A program made the translations under genes and the position numbers. Below are positions 45,334-56,702 of a stretch of 64,000 nucleotides of DNA, one piece after another (the first letter of the stretch is position 1; every line of letters begins with the position of its first letter). Source of the DNA: Pegoplata infirma (Eukaryota > Arthropoda > Insecta > Diptera > Anthomyiidae); the NCBI GenBank assembly GCA_963921195.1, contig OY992536.1:2046001-2110000 (forward strand). Reading direction: 5' to 3'. The notes under the pieces are model-generated. The model did no database searches and had not been told where the DNA came from. It was given only the letters and a program-made list of their open reading frames with translations.

Positions 45334-45625
45334 CCCAAGTAGAAATTCATGACGGTTATAAAAAAAAAGTGTTTTTAAAGCACTCCAAAGTAGAAACTCA
45401 TAACGGTAATAAAAAAATAGCATTTTTAAAGCACTTCCAAGTATAAATTCATGACGGTTAAAAAAAAAAGTCATGACTTATCAAAAATAAAGCATTTTTA
45501 AAGCATTATTTCATAACGCTTTATGAACGTTTTGAAAAAGCTTTTTGAGATTACTTTTTCGCCAAATTTATGTTGGTTTAGTAATACAATTTTTTTACAA
45601 CATTTTTTTACACTACTTTTTAAAT

Positions 45626-47033
45626 ATGGTTTACGACGACCAAAAAGCCGACATTAAAAGCGAATTAACTTTAGACGACCCCATAACAGATTTAGTTAAG
45701 TTTGAGGAGTGTGACAACAAGGTTAAAACTGATCAGCAATTTTGCAATTCACTGGTATGTATTTTTCTATATTTACATTTTAATCAAAATTACTAATTTT
45801 TATTTTGTTATTCAGCGTGACCTGATGCGGTTAAAATGTAAGGCCGACTCATTATATGAGGCATACATGGGACTATTTAAATAAATGGACTAATTAATTG
45901 ACGATTTCATTGGCATTATATTGAAACTAATGCCAATGAAATTTTTATATTGAAACTAATGCCAATGAAATTTTTAGCATTAGCATTGTTTCAATCAATG
46001 CCAATGCCCGTTAAGGAATTAGTAGCATTAGTAATGCCAATTATGAAAAATTTCATTGGCATTAATAAATGTCTTAATGAAAACAAATCATTAGCAATAT
46101 TAAAAGTCGTATTTCCGTCAACCAGTTGTGAAAATTTTTTTTTTGTTAAAACTTAAAATGGCTATAGGTCTGTTTGTTTACCCAATTTTCTTACTTTTTT
46201 TACTACAACTAGAAAGTTTTGTTTACTTTTTGTGTTACAAATTTCCAGCTTTATTAAAAGTAGTAAAAATGAGATGATTGTAGTTAGGTAAACGAACAGG
46301 CATAATATCTCGAAAACTAAGTTAGATAGAGCAAAATGGAGGGCATTTTTGGTTCTTAGAATCTCCATAGTTTCGCCGGTCCTCTTCACATGTGTGGATT
46401 AGTTCCAACTAATGCCAATGAAAATTCAATGCCAATTAAAAATTCCCATGTATGATATAAGGCCATTGGAAGTATCCTTTCCGTTATAATGTCCTCAGGT
46501 TTACAGCAAATGTTTAGCGGCGTTGGAAAACCGACTAAAGGAGTTTAAAAAAAAATTTTTTTAGCACCATTAAAGTTTTGAATGAATTGAAAGGTAATAT
46601 TATGCTGGCCAACAACTATATATCTTTGACCAAAACATGTATGTGTTTTTCACAAAACAATTTTAGGTATCAACCTAATTTCGTCCCTTCGCGTTATATG
46701 TATTTTTAAAGTAAAATTTATGTTAATAGAAACTTTTCAATTTTTTTTGATATTTGTGAAGTTTGCCTTACCGCGAAAGCATCAAATTAAGCAAATTTCT
46801 AGATCTTTTTTTAAAAGATTTAAAAAAAAAACACATCGCAGTTTTCGTCAGATCAGAAATGCTTTATACCTACATATTATATTAATAACTCATTTTGTTT
46901 TCCCGTTGCAGAACACCTTCTTCTACAATTTGAAAATGAGTCCGACAAGTCTATCATGACCAAAACAAGCCGCTGGCTAGCGGCAGCAGAAGAGAGAATA
47001 ACTAAACGAAATTCTATTGAGTTTTTGGTATAA
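45626..47033 (+). pseudogene. Broken multi-exon gene of unknown family inside a DNA transposon
   Basis: Exon 1 is 45626-45754 (ATG, 43 codons, acidic, DDPITDLVKFEECD). Intron 45755-45815, GTATGT to TTATTCAG, phase 0. Exon 2 starts at 45816 (RDLMRLKCKADSLYEAY) and is cut at about 45863 by a repeat insertion. It resumes at about 46447 with one TAA stop near 46480, reads YSKCLAALENRLKEF, has a homopolymer frameshift near 46550-46562, and ends at 46593 (VLNELK). Intron 46594-46911 then leads to a last exon at 46912-47033 (HLLLQFENESDKS ... TKTSRWLAAAEERITKR) with a stop. The split codon at the last junction (G plus AA) restores frame, strong evidence that the exons belong together. About 150 aa, charged, helical, no DDE signature; perhaps a DNA-binding partner or truncated transposase. 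Function not known. Confidence 0.6.
45864..46446. mobile_element. Nested AATGCCAATGAAAT repeat element, CATGGGA ends
   Basis: CATGGGACTATTTAAAT at the left and an inverted AATTAAAAATTCCCATG at the right, flanked by TA. In between are many AATGCCAATGAAAT motifs in both orientations (45905-46075, 46400-46440) and an AGCAAAATGGAG-family block (46290-46400). It interrupts a coding exon, and the reading frame continues across the restored TA. Non-coding. Confidence 0.55.
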
Positions 47034-47464
47034 AAAAACAGTTATTTTTTATAAAAAAAAATAATATATTTATCTTTTCTTAAAACAATAAAAATTAAAA
47101 CAAAAATAAACTTTCATTTGGTTTTTAAACTGATGGAAAATTACTTTAGGTTTTGTATCTGAAATGCTTGTAAATTGCTTTTTTTTGCATATAAAGCACT
47201 TTAAAATTGCTTTACATACCGTTTTAAAAGTGATACATTTTTGGTTTTTGCAATGCTTTAAAAGCGCTATAACGAAGCGTTCTAAAATCATTATTATAAA
47301 TGTCTTTAAAAACGCTTCAAATAAACCGTCTAACGGTGTTATCATTATGACAGTCTGAAAGCGCTTTGATGATGGTTTTCAGTATGGTCTGAGAGCATTC
47401 GTACTACCATACAAAGCGCTTTTAAAGCGATTTAACGGTTGTATTTTTCTACCTGGGATGCCAC

Positions 47465-48333
47465 CAGAGCTTCGAAGAATGAAATCCTTTTCGAATGAAT
47501 TCGCCAAAAAATCCATTCGACTTTTATAGCCAGTGAATGCATTCGATTTTATAAATCAACATTGAATGCAGTCCTTGGAATGCATTCGATCGAATGAAAA
47601 AAATTAATGACTTCCATTTCTTGTTCACTCGATTTAGAAAAATCGAATGCATTCGATTTGTTATCATTCCATTACGAATGCAATCGATTTTTTTATTTTT
47701 TTTAAAAGGTTTTCTTATGATTAGGTTGCAAAAAAAAACTTAAAATGTCAATATCTCAAAAACTAATCCATATAGAGCAAAACGGAGCCAGTTTTTGCTT
47801 TTTCGGTTAAATTTCTGGTATTTGGCGGTCGTATTATAGGAGCCAGGATCTACAAAAATGATTTTGAATTATTTTGTCGTGTCGGTAGTATTTAGGGAGA
47901 TATGCGCATTTAAAAATTTTCGGTTATACCAATTTTTAGATTCAAAATTAGAGCCTATTAAGGTCGACTCATGTGAAGAGCGAAGTCGATATGGGAGTTT
48001 TAAGGCCCAAAAAATGGCTCCGTTTTACTCTATCTGCTTAGTTTTCGAGATATCGCCATTGAAGTTATTAATGCAAGGAATGAATAAGCCATTTGATTTT
48101 CCAAATTGAATGAAGAGAAAATCGATTGAATTCGCAGTGGAATGCATTCGATTTTTCAAAGTCGATTTTTGAAAGTTGAATGAAAAGTAAATCGAATGCA
48201 TTCGATATTTATAAGTCGAATGAGTCTAAAGTGAATTCATTCAATTCTTTAGAATGTGATTAAGGAATGCAGTCAATAAATTTTCATTCGGAATGCCAAA
48301 TCGAATTAAGGAATGAAATCCTTCGATGCTGTG
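47465..48333. mobile_element. hAT-like MITE, CAGAGCTTCGAAG ends, copy 2
   Basis: CAGAGCTTCGAAGAATGAAATCC at the left and GGAATGAAATCCTTCGATGCTGTG at the right are inverted. The flanks GATGCCAC (47457-47464) and CATGCCAC (48334-48341) differ at one base, an 8-bp duplication. The interior is rich in GAATGCATTCGATTT motifs. An AGCAAAACGGAG-family palindrome (47736-48105) is nested inside. Non-coding. Confidence 0.75.
47736..48105. repeat. AGCAAAATGGAG family, copy 3, palindromic
   Basis: ATATCTCAAAAACTAATCCATATAGAGCAAAACGGAG at the left is inverted at the right (CTCCGTTTTACTCTATCTGC, TAGTTTTCGAGATATCG), with GTCGACTCATGTGAAGAG between. Inserted in the hAT-like element. The 83-codon ORF here is a shadow. 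Confidence 0.55.
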
Positions 48334-48339
48334 CATGCC

Positions 48340-48590
48340 ACAGAATCTTAAAATTTTTCTATAAGCAAATGTCTCAGAAACATGTTTCAAATCTGATAGT
48401 TTTTCTATTGGAAAATTATTTTAGAATCTTGGACATTTACTAAAAGATGTTTTAGAACCTGAGGCTTTTTTAAGGAATCTTTTCTAAAGAAATAATTTTT
48501 TAATATTTGAAAATTTGCAAATGTTTCTATAGAACTTTCGTTGTAAGAAAAATTTTTGGAGTAAAAAATGTCTCCCCCCAAACTAGTTAA
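48340..48590. repeat. TCTCAGAATCT dispersed repeat, segment 3
   Basis: CAGAATCTTAAAATTTTTCTATAAGC, AATGTCTCAGAAACATG and similar units; the continuation of segment 2 once the insertions between are removed. Confidence 0.5.
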
Positions 48591-50914
48591 CGAAACTTTT
48601 TGCTTTTAATACCGCCATCTTTATGTCAGACGAAGAATACTTCGTACCGCCTTCGGGAAAACGCTTTTTTAAGTAACCTTTAATGTTTTCCTGTCAAATT
48701 TTAAATAGTGTGTATATAAATTTCGAACCAAATGAAATCTTGATGTAGCCTGTCTCAAAATATAAGTAGATGATCATAAAAAGCAGATGTTGCCAACCAT
48801 GATTTTCATTATAAATACTTGTAGTTGAAGTATAACAGATTATAACAATCATATTGGTTGGTCGAAGTGAATGTGTAGAAAGGTGGTGGTTGTGACATTT
48901 GAGTTTAACCTGTTAATGTCACTGTAGATTTACTTGCTTAAAAATCGCTGTAGACATTTCTTTTCGAATCCTTAAAACAAGTCAGAATTTGTATCATAGC
49001 AAATGAAATAGATTTTTTAACACAAACGGAAAACCACGTTTTTTTACGAAAATCCGGTGCCATCATCAAATTTGAAAAAAATGGTTGTTCCTGAACAGGT
49101 TAATGTTGTTGTTATTCTTATGTGAAAAACATTTTACTGAAACTTAACATCACGTGCAGTGTATTTTAAATGTTTGCTATTGTTTCCATGTGTTATTATT
49201 GAGCTTTCATAGCACTTCATTTTGTAAATCATTGTTGAAAAATCGCGCTTACAACCATTAAAATATGTGTATGCAGACAAACAAAACGTCAGACAGACAT
49301 ACATATTAGGGAGGCAATCAACAAATTTAATTTGCTTATATGGAATTTTTTTCCTCGAGAGCTTTGACCTCAAAGGCTCACTGTTTAAAGTTTTTCAATT
49401 TGGATCAAAATTTTCTTCAAATTCCTCTGTACATTTCGCTGTCACCCTAATGTATATATTTCATACAGCCAGTTTTAAAAATATGCTGAAAGTATTCATT
49501 GTAAGATTTTCAAGTTGATATTGTTAAGCACATCACAGCAGCAGCAACAGCAACAACAGCATCGACAACAGTGAGAGTTATGTGTGGTAGAAGTGTAAAG
49601 CTGACTTAAAATCTACTCATTAAGCTGATTATATTGTTATCCTTTTTTATTATTATGCATTCATTGTTTAAGTGTGTAAGTGATGTGATATCAGCTTTCA
49701 AGCGCACATACACCAACGCATACTTGTACGTAGATACACGCACACTGTCAGACAAATTTTACCACATATACAGCGCAAAGTATTTGTTAGGTTGGCGGTA
49801 CCAATATTTGTGTAACAAGGACGGTATCCTTAGGGGTAAGCAATAGTTTTTTGGGAAATTTTCAATCGTTGCAGACAAAAAAGATACAAAAGAAAATTGT
49901 GATATGATAAATTTCCAGATCTATTTAATAAAACACGAGTATAATAAACCAGGGTACAGTTATGTACCGTTAGAAAGCTCTTTGGTATACTTTTTTGTTG
50001 ATACTATAGAACTTTGGAACAAAGAGTAAATTTTTATACGTTTCTCTATTTCGCGCACAGATGTTTTTCTTTTTTTTTCGTTTTTCGCTTTTTAATGGTT
50101 TCGGAAAACTATAAGTTTTTTTTTGTAATTTTTATTTATTTTTTTAAATTTCCAACATATGCAAATTAAAAGAAAATTTTATGGCGATGCTAGTGGATAC
50201 CGTCCTCGCAAGGATAATTTTGTTATTGTTATTCTTTGTGCTGACAGTATTTTTGGTGGTGTTTTGTACGTGTTGCAGTCAGTGTTCTTGCCAAGTTAAA
50301 AGAAAATACTTTACAATTTTTCTGTTGTATAAATTTTGTGTTATATTAACATTTTTGTAAGGTAATTGCTAACAAAATTAAAGTTTGTGGATAGAGATAC
50401 ATCTGCCTCATAATTATGCAAAAAAAATTTTCACAATGTTGCCTTTTGTTTCTAGGAGTATCGTATCACTTTTTGAAATAAAAATCCACTAATACTGTTG
50501 TTTTTGGCAATGCTAAATTTTTGAGTGTCCTTAGCAGAGTTGTGGAAAATTTTAAAATGCTACAAATAATAGAACAACCCTAACATTATATTAAAATTTA
50601 TATGACAACTAACAGCATATAACAGACAAACTCCAGCCGTTGCAACGCGTTGGTTATAGATTATATTTTCATATTTTGTAGCAAGCTTCGGATTTACTGT
50701 TTCATTTTCATTCATTCTCTCCAAGCATTGAAAATGAAATAAACACAAACAGTTTTATTCGTGTGCTATGAAAGAAGCAGATATATTTCTTGCTTCACTG
50801 CTTGTGTGTGAGAAATGAAAAACAACAAAAAATCGTGTGCTGGTGAATGAATGAAAATTCTCATGAGAATTCTTATGAGAATCTCATATTTTCACTCACC
50901 GAATTTAGAATATT
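48591..50914. other. No gene seen, relatively repeat-poor
   Basis: About 2.3 kb with few recognised repeats, a short CAGCAGCAGCAACAGCAACAAC stretch at about 49538-49560, and several ORFs of 60-85 codons on both strands without domains. It may be host intergenic or intronic DNA. Confidence 0.45.
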
Positions 50915-51390
50915 AAAATTTAATATGCTAATATCTAGAAAACTAAGCAAGATAGAGCAAAATGGAGCAAAATTTCGGATCAAAATCGATGGCGACCCTT
51001 TTGCAAAAATTTACATCTACACCTGATAAAAGCCTATTGGGTCCTAACTTTGAATCAAAAAATTCCGGGAAATTTTAAAATGCTAATATCTCGGTAAAAC
51101 CGGCGATACGACAAAAAGTTTCGAAGCAATTTTGTATATCTTGGGTCGTAGAGACGAGCGAACACCCGAAAGCAATTCGAGCAATATTTTTTGATTTATT
51201 TACGTTAGTTTTCGAACCCAATAGGTTCAACACATGTTAAACGTAAATAACTCAAAAACTATTGCTCGAATTGCTTTTTTTGTCGTATCGGACGTAGTTA
51301 CCGAGATATTAACATTTTAAAATTTCCCATAATTCGAATTTGTTGATTTAAAGTTAGGACACAATAGGGTCCACACATGTGTAGATGGCA
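50915..51390. repeat. AGCAAAATGGAG / ACATGTGTGGACC family, copy 4, fold-back
   Basis: TCTACACCTGATAAAAGCC, TATTGGGTCCTAACTTTGA, AAATTTTAAAATGCTAATATCTCGG around 51008-51095 is inverted at about 51295-51390 (TTACCGAGATATTAACATTT ... ACAATAGGGTCCACACATGTG). The central part has GCAATTCGAGCAATA facing ATTGCTCGAATTGC. Non-coding. Confidence 0.6.
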
Positions 51391-53037
51391 AATTTATGTA
51401 TTAAAAATATCATTGCATTAGCGAGTCTTTACTGTTGTTTAAACCATACATTTTCATAAAATTTATAATCAGAATTACAATTATTTCAGTTATAATAAGT
51501 AACAACAACAACAACTAAATGTAAACAGTTTTTAAATTCAACGAGACAGTTGGTAGACAAAACAATAGAAGCAACTACAACAAAAAATGTGCTTGAAACC
51601 TGCCATGAATGAGTGTAATAGAAAGCCTTTTGGAGGAAAGAGAAACTGTAAATAGGAACAGGGAACAGATAGTGTTTTCGTGTTTTATCCAACTAAACTT
51701 TTAATATTATTTCAATTGCTACTCATCCCAATCATAATAATGATGATATGAAACATACACGCCGAATTCTTGTCTATAGAATACGGCTGTTGCTGCAAGT
51801 GTTGTTGTCATCATAACTTAAAATGAAAAATACTTTCATATTTTATACCCAACAACAAAAAAAAGATTACCCATTAATTCTAAATACATATATTCCTGTA
51901 TGTTAGTTGGTAGCGTGCTAGAACCTTGGTGGCGTGGTAGAATTACTAGTACCTTGATCGACTTCGGTACAACGAGACGATAGTCATTATTACCAGTTCT
52001 TGGTTAGGTTGAAGTTACAAAAAAATATTTCTTATTAAATATAAAAAGTAAATACTCTTGAACATGGGATCATGGGGGATCAGAAAGATTCTCTCTTTCT
52101 TAGTCATTCGTGGGGTTTTTTGCACCGCAAAGATTTCAGAAAGGTGTGTCTCAAATTCCCCGGAACTTTTTTTAATCGTCTTTTTGGAAAAAAAATCAAC
52201 GGATACTGGTCCCATATTACTTAACGCATCTATCTTGGTCTCTATTCGTCGTTGGAATAAGAGTAAATGCTACACTCGTTAACGATGGTTTTGCCTTTAT
52301 GCGAATAGAATGTTTTTATTTTTAAGAACTTATGTATGTTTTTTTTTTATAAAGATAGTGCAATATTTACACGGTTCCAAAAAATTCCCAGAGTTTGAAA
52401 ATTTTTCTGGTTAGCCGATAAACTTTAAACTTTTGAAGCTTTATTTTTTCTTAATTTGTGATTTTTCAGCACACATTTTAAGTGTGCATCAAATTCAAAT
52501 CAATTCCACAGGACGAAATTGTTAATGTTTTGCTGGGTTTGATATTTTTTTTATTATTTTTATTATTTCTTGTTCTTCTTTTATTTGTTGTCAACTATAT
52601 TATGGTAATTAGATTTTCCTTTTTTTTTGTGGCCAGACAAATATTTTAATGTGTTTTTTTTTTGTTGCTGCAAACAGAAAACAAAAGGATTTTATCGTAT
52701 TTTTATTTAAATAAAATTCAAAAAGGGGGTTTTTAATAAAAGTAATAATAATAAAGAAACATTTTTTGGAAAGTGTTAAAAGGAATTTCAAGGTAAATAA
52801 TGAATAAAATTCAAAGTTTGAGGATATAACTACTTACTTTTTTTTTACAATTTTTTATTGTAATTATCTTTTTATTCTCTACACTTTGTGACGAAGGTTA
52901 AGTAAAAGATATTAATTGTGTTTGCTTCTCATCGAAATATTAGTCTGGGAACCCCATATTGAAAGTATATGCTTGATGTACTTTAACTCGTGTCTTGCTA
53001 GAAGCATGCAAAAGAAATTTAAAGAAAATATTTTTTA
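51391..53037. other. No gene called; short GC-richer patch at 52060-52290
   Basis: Mostly AT-rich. 52060-52290 is open on both strands (75 codons plus, 66 codons minus). The minus reading (from GPVSVDFFSKK) looks slightly more protein-like but has a stop just upstream and no domain I recognise. It may be a transposon remnant. Confidence 0.35.
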
Positions 53038-53100
53038 GAACGTTTTTACGCTCTGACCATTATTGCAACGGACCTCACAGCAACTTACAACCTACCCTCT
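53038..53100 (+). repeat. LOA-like 3' end remnant
   Basis: CAACGGACCTCACAGCAACTTACAACCTA resembles the 3' end of the minus-strand element at 4392-4470 (read on its own strand: GGACCTCAGAGTC ... CAGCCACTTACAACCTA) with an internal deletion. Confidence 0.45.
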
Positions 53101-53645
53101 GACCATGGCATGTAGGTATTTTGATTTTGTCGTTAGCCCAGCAAAAACTTAAGGGGCTAGAAAATTAGAAGTACTACATTTAAAATAAATTGTCTGTCCA
53201 ATCAGCAGAAAAATTTGCTGAAAATACACCCATTTTAGCTGATTTTAGCAGACACTGTTTGCTGAAAATCTGTCATGATTATCTGGGTGGAATCAGCAGA
53301 AAAATCTATAAAAACAACAGAGAAATCTGACAGTACATTTTCGAGAAAATTTCTGTTTTTAATTAAATGTTTAATTCATTTAAATTTAATTTTAATGTTT
53401 AATTCAAATTAAAAATAAAAAAAATTTTCTTTAAAATTGCCAATATAATCTACTGATTTTTTTTTGATTTGCGAATTACACTATACAACATTTTTGGTGT
53501 TTGTGTTATTTTGGGCTTTGGTGTGATCTGACTTATATAATAAAATTTTATGGTTACAATTTTTGTAAAAAAAATTATCTCATGGCCAGACAGACATAAA
53601 TTATAAAAACAAATTGGACTATGTAAAAATGTCCAAAAATCAGTA
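53101..53645. repeat. ATCAGCAGAAAAAT motif stretch
   Basis: AATCAGCAGAAAAATTTGCTGA and related inverted pieces (TTTAGCTGATTTTAGCAGAC, AAATCAGCAGAAAAATC) between 53185 and 53310, then AT-rich sequence. Termini not defined; no gene. Confidence 0.35.
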
Positions 53646-54460
53646 CACTTAAAAAATTATGTCATTAACTGTTTGTAGTTTATTTAAAAAGTTTTCCGTT
53701 TAGTCGTTTTTAAAAGAAAAAACATTTGTTTGATGTTCAGTTTTTATTAATGACTACTTCAGTCCTTTGTTTCAAAAATAACACACTAAAAAATAAAGAC
53801 TTTCATTAACATTTAATTTTTAAAGTCATTTATTTTTGTTCTGTAAGTAAAAACTACTGATTATTCTTTTGATTTTTAATGATTTGTGTAAGTATTTTTT
53901 TTTTTAAATTGATGGTATTTTTTAATGAAATATCATTAGTTTTTACCTACACAAGTCAGTTATTTTTTTGTAAAAAAAAAATCTAATTTTTTTTTATAGA
54001 AATATAAAAACATGTTTGTATCAAGTGTTTTTGGTACGATGGGTAGAGTGTCTGGACAGAATGTAGTTGATTGCGGGATCGATTCCCCAAAAATTTTATT
54101 AAAAATTTTTAAAAAAATATTTCAATAAAAAATTTTAAAAAATTACCTACGAAATCATTAATTTTTATTGTTTTCGTAGGTTATTTTTTTGAAATTTGTT
54201 GGTAAAAATGACAGAACTATCATTAATTTTTAATGTTTTCGTTGGTTATTTTTTTCGAATTTGTTGGTAAAAAAGAGTGAAAAAAACGTAATTTTTTAAT
54301 GTTTAATGTTATTTATTTTAGAAAATTGTGTCAACAGTAAAAAAATAAATGTTGATGTTTGTTAAAACAAATGAATAATTACTGGAATGATTTTCAATTG
54401 TTTATTCACTGGTTTTAAGTGTGTTTTTCATTTGTTTTTGCTTACAAAATATTTTGAGTG
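53646..54460. mobile_element. CACTTA/CACTCA-ended element with TA TSD
   Basis: CACTTAAAAAATTATGTCATT at the left, ACAAAATATTTTGAGTG at the right, TA on both sides (53644-53645, 54461-54462). The sequence on both sides is the same ATCAGTAC repeat, so the element split a GTACTGAT-type array. ATGTTTTCGTTGGTTATTTT recurs near 54165 and 54230. It contains a tRNA-like segment (54031-54092). 815 bp. Confidence 0.7.
54031..54092 (+). other. tRNA-like segment with A and B boxes
   Basis: TGGGTAGAGTG at 54040-54050 fits the RNA polymerase III A box and GGATCGATTCC at 54076-54086 fits the B box with one mismatch, about 35 bp apart as in tRNA genes. The flanks do not form an acceptor stem, so it is not a working tRNA. 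It is probably a tRNA-derived SINE head or a degenerate tRNA captured in a CACTTA element. Confidence 0.5.
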
Positions 54461-54605
54461 TACAATCAGTACATATTTAAAAAATCAGAACAAATCAGTA
54501 CAACGTTTTTTGATCAGTACACGTAATCAAAAATCAGTACATGTGCTGATCAAATCAGTACGATTGGTCAGCCTAGTTATGAGCCAAAATATAAAGTATT
54601 TGTTT
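54461..54605. repeat. ATCAGTAC motif cluster
   Basis: ATCAGTACA or its inverse occurs about seven times between 54462 and 54575. The inverse GTACTGATTT clusters at 17270-17380 and 18800-18860. Confidence 0.55.
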
Positions 54606-55044
54606 CCCGAGTAAAAAAGTTTATATATAATTATATATAATTTGATAAAATTATATATAATTATATATATTTGATAAAATTAGATAAAATTATATATAAT
54701 TTGATAAAATTATATATAATTATATCCGAATTTTTTTATATAAAATTTTATAAAATTATATCTAATTATATATAATTTGATAAAATTTTATAAAATTATA
54801 TAAAATAATATATAATTTTATCAAATTATATATAATTATATCAGAATTTGTTTTATATAAAATTTTATAAAATTATATCAAATTATATATAATTTGATAA
54901 AATTTTATAAAATTATATAAAATTATATAAGATTTGGTAAAATTTTATATAAAAAAATTCGGATATAATTTTATATAATTTTATCAAATTATATATAATT
55001 TTATATAATTATATATAATTTTATCAAAAACTTTTTTACTCGGG
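54606..55044. mobile_element. CCCGAGTAAAAAAGTTT-ended AT palindrome
   Basis: CCCGAGTAAAAAAGTTT at the left is inverted at the right as AAACTTTTTTACTCGGG with an extra A-run. Everything between is built from TATATATAATT and TTGATAAAATT in both orientations, almost pure AT. 439 bp. Perfect termini around a satellite-like core suggest a mobile MITE with expanded internal repeats. No target duplication beyond TT. Confidence 0.6.
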
Positions 55045-55400
55045 TTCTTAATAAGCTTGATTTTACAAAATTTTAAAAATATTTATTTAAACATAAAATA
55101 AAATGCTGAAAAAGGGCTTTTCCAAAATGCGCCCTTATTCGCGCGCACTATTCAGTTGAAGGTAAAGTGTTTTTTTTACTTTCCAGAAGAGTCATATGTA
55201 TTTAAGTGTTATTTCTGTTGTTGTTCTCTACAAGGGTTGTTGCAACAATATGTTGCTAACATTTTGTATTTTTTTTTTTTTGTTTTTAGCTTATTAGAAT
55301 ATAAAAACAAAAATTATATTACGTAGAAACAACAACATTTTGTAAGGATATGAATATTAGGAAATCAAAACATAAGACCATGATGACGGTGCTTCTATTA
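55045..55400. other. No gene seen
   Basis: AT-rich with a short GCGCGC-containing piece at 55138-55145; nothing recognised. Confidence 0.4.
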
Positions 55401-56700
55401 CACTCATAAAAATTTGTTAGTATTCCTTACAAAAAAGTCTGTTACCATTACTAATAAAGTTTTCAATTTGTGCCCGATAACTTTTTCAGTTACCATTACA
55501 AACTTTGGTTTTCAAAAATTAGTAATCTTAAAAAAAACTAAAAAAATTAGTATTACTAAATTTTTTTGTAAAAAAATTGTAAATTGTGTATTTTAAATTT
55601 TTGGTCTTTTTTTACTATATGTAAACTGCGTATTGCGCTTGTTGTCGCCATTACTATTTCAATGCAAGTCAGATTTTGTTTGAATTTTTGATCTAAAATA
55701 TGTAAGAGAAAATATTGAATACATTTTTTTTAATACAAAATATAAATTACATACCACATAAAATTAATGCTTTGAAAATTGCGTTGAATAAATTGACATG
55801 TTGAATAAATTGGTGTTCTATAATAAAAAATACATTATATTATTTAAATGGAACACATAAATATACAGTTGTTACCTGCTTTCATCATTTTTTATTTTGT
55901 TTTATTTATTGTCCTTAAAAAAAAGAGTTAATTTTAAACAAAAAATACTTTAACATTTGGTTACCTGTATTTTGTGTTGTAATATTTTGTTGTTGTACAT
56001 TTTTTTATTTCTTCCGCTCCGCGACGTTGTAAATTCAAATGTTATTTTTCAACTGAATAATAGAAAGAAAGGCATGAAGAAAAGTACACAAAATTACCAA
56101 TACTATTCAACCCTTTGTGTACACTGTACACAAGAAAAAAAAATCGCAGATAGCGTAAAACAAAAAAGCACCGCAAGTGGAGAAGAAAGAAAAAAGAATT
56201 GAAAAAGGTCGGTGTTTTTTTGAATTTTGCATATCTTCTCTTTACTGCATTTTGTTCCCTTTTTTATTATATATTTTTTTATTTGAAAGAAAACAAAGTA
56301 GTTACAATGAAGCAGACAAATAAGTGTAATTCAATATTGAATATAATAAACATATTCATACTCATCAAAGCGCAGTTTTACCATTAAAATAAAAAAATAA
56401 CTAACTGTGTATTTTTTTAAATGCTCTTTTTAATTTCCAAATATTTTAATAACATTTTCTTTTTGTATTTCATTAGTGCATTACTTTTCTAGAAAAGAAA
56501 ACCGAAAAGTTAATACGAAATTTTTAAAAAATCAACTGAAAAAATTATTAAAAAATCAGTAAAAAATTAATAGTTTGTAACGCGAGTTTACTAAAACGAA
56601 TTACAAAAAAATATTTTTTTAGTACAATTTAGTAAGAAAGTTGTAAAGTTGGGATACAAACAATTTTACAAACTTTTTTACTAACGTATTTTTTTGAGTG
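55401..56700. mobile_element. CACTCA-ended element, 1.3 kb, TA TSD
   Basis: CACTCATAAAAATTTGTTAGTA at the left; TTTTACTAACGTATTTTTTTGAGTG at the right; TA on both sides (55399-55400, 56701-56702). Inverted AGTAAT/ATTACT-type arms extend about 180 bp. The centre (55620-56400) is longer and different from the other members. ORFs at 55957-56387 have no recognised domain. Confidence 0.65.
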
Positions 56701-56702
56701 TA

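Larger units (their letters stand above)
45334..47457. mobile_element. 2.1-kb CCCA(A/G)GTAGAAA-ended DNA transposon with gene remnant
   Basis: Left end CCCAAGTAGAAATTCATGACGG, right end GGTTGTATTTTTCTACCTGGG. The left terminal module of about 51 bp (GTAGAAATTCATGACGG ... TTTAAAGCACT) is repeated three times in tandem (45334, about 45386, about 45436). The right side has many inverted AAAGCGCTTTTAAAGCG motifs. The interior holds a broken multi-exon gene (45626-47033) and a nested repeat (45864-46446). Flanks are AT on both sides. This is the only DNA transposon in the window with recognisable coding exons. Superfamily unknown. Confidence 0.7.

Noticed and set aside
51895..52010. tRNA gene around GGTAGCGTGC
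   Set aside because: An A-box-like string is present but no B box or cloverleaf can be formed.
52015..52282. Overlapping ORFs on both strands as a gene
   Set aside because: No domain, stop just upstream of the more protein-like minus frame, no supporting signals.
54606..55044. Replication origin or matrix attachment region because of extreme AT content
   Set aside because: Perfect terminal inverted repeats point to a MITE; no other support for an origin.
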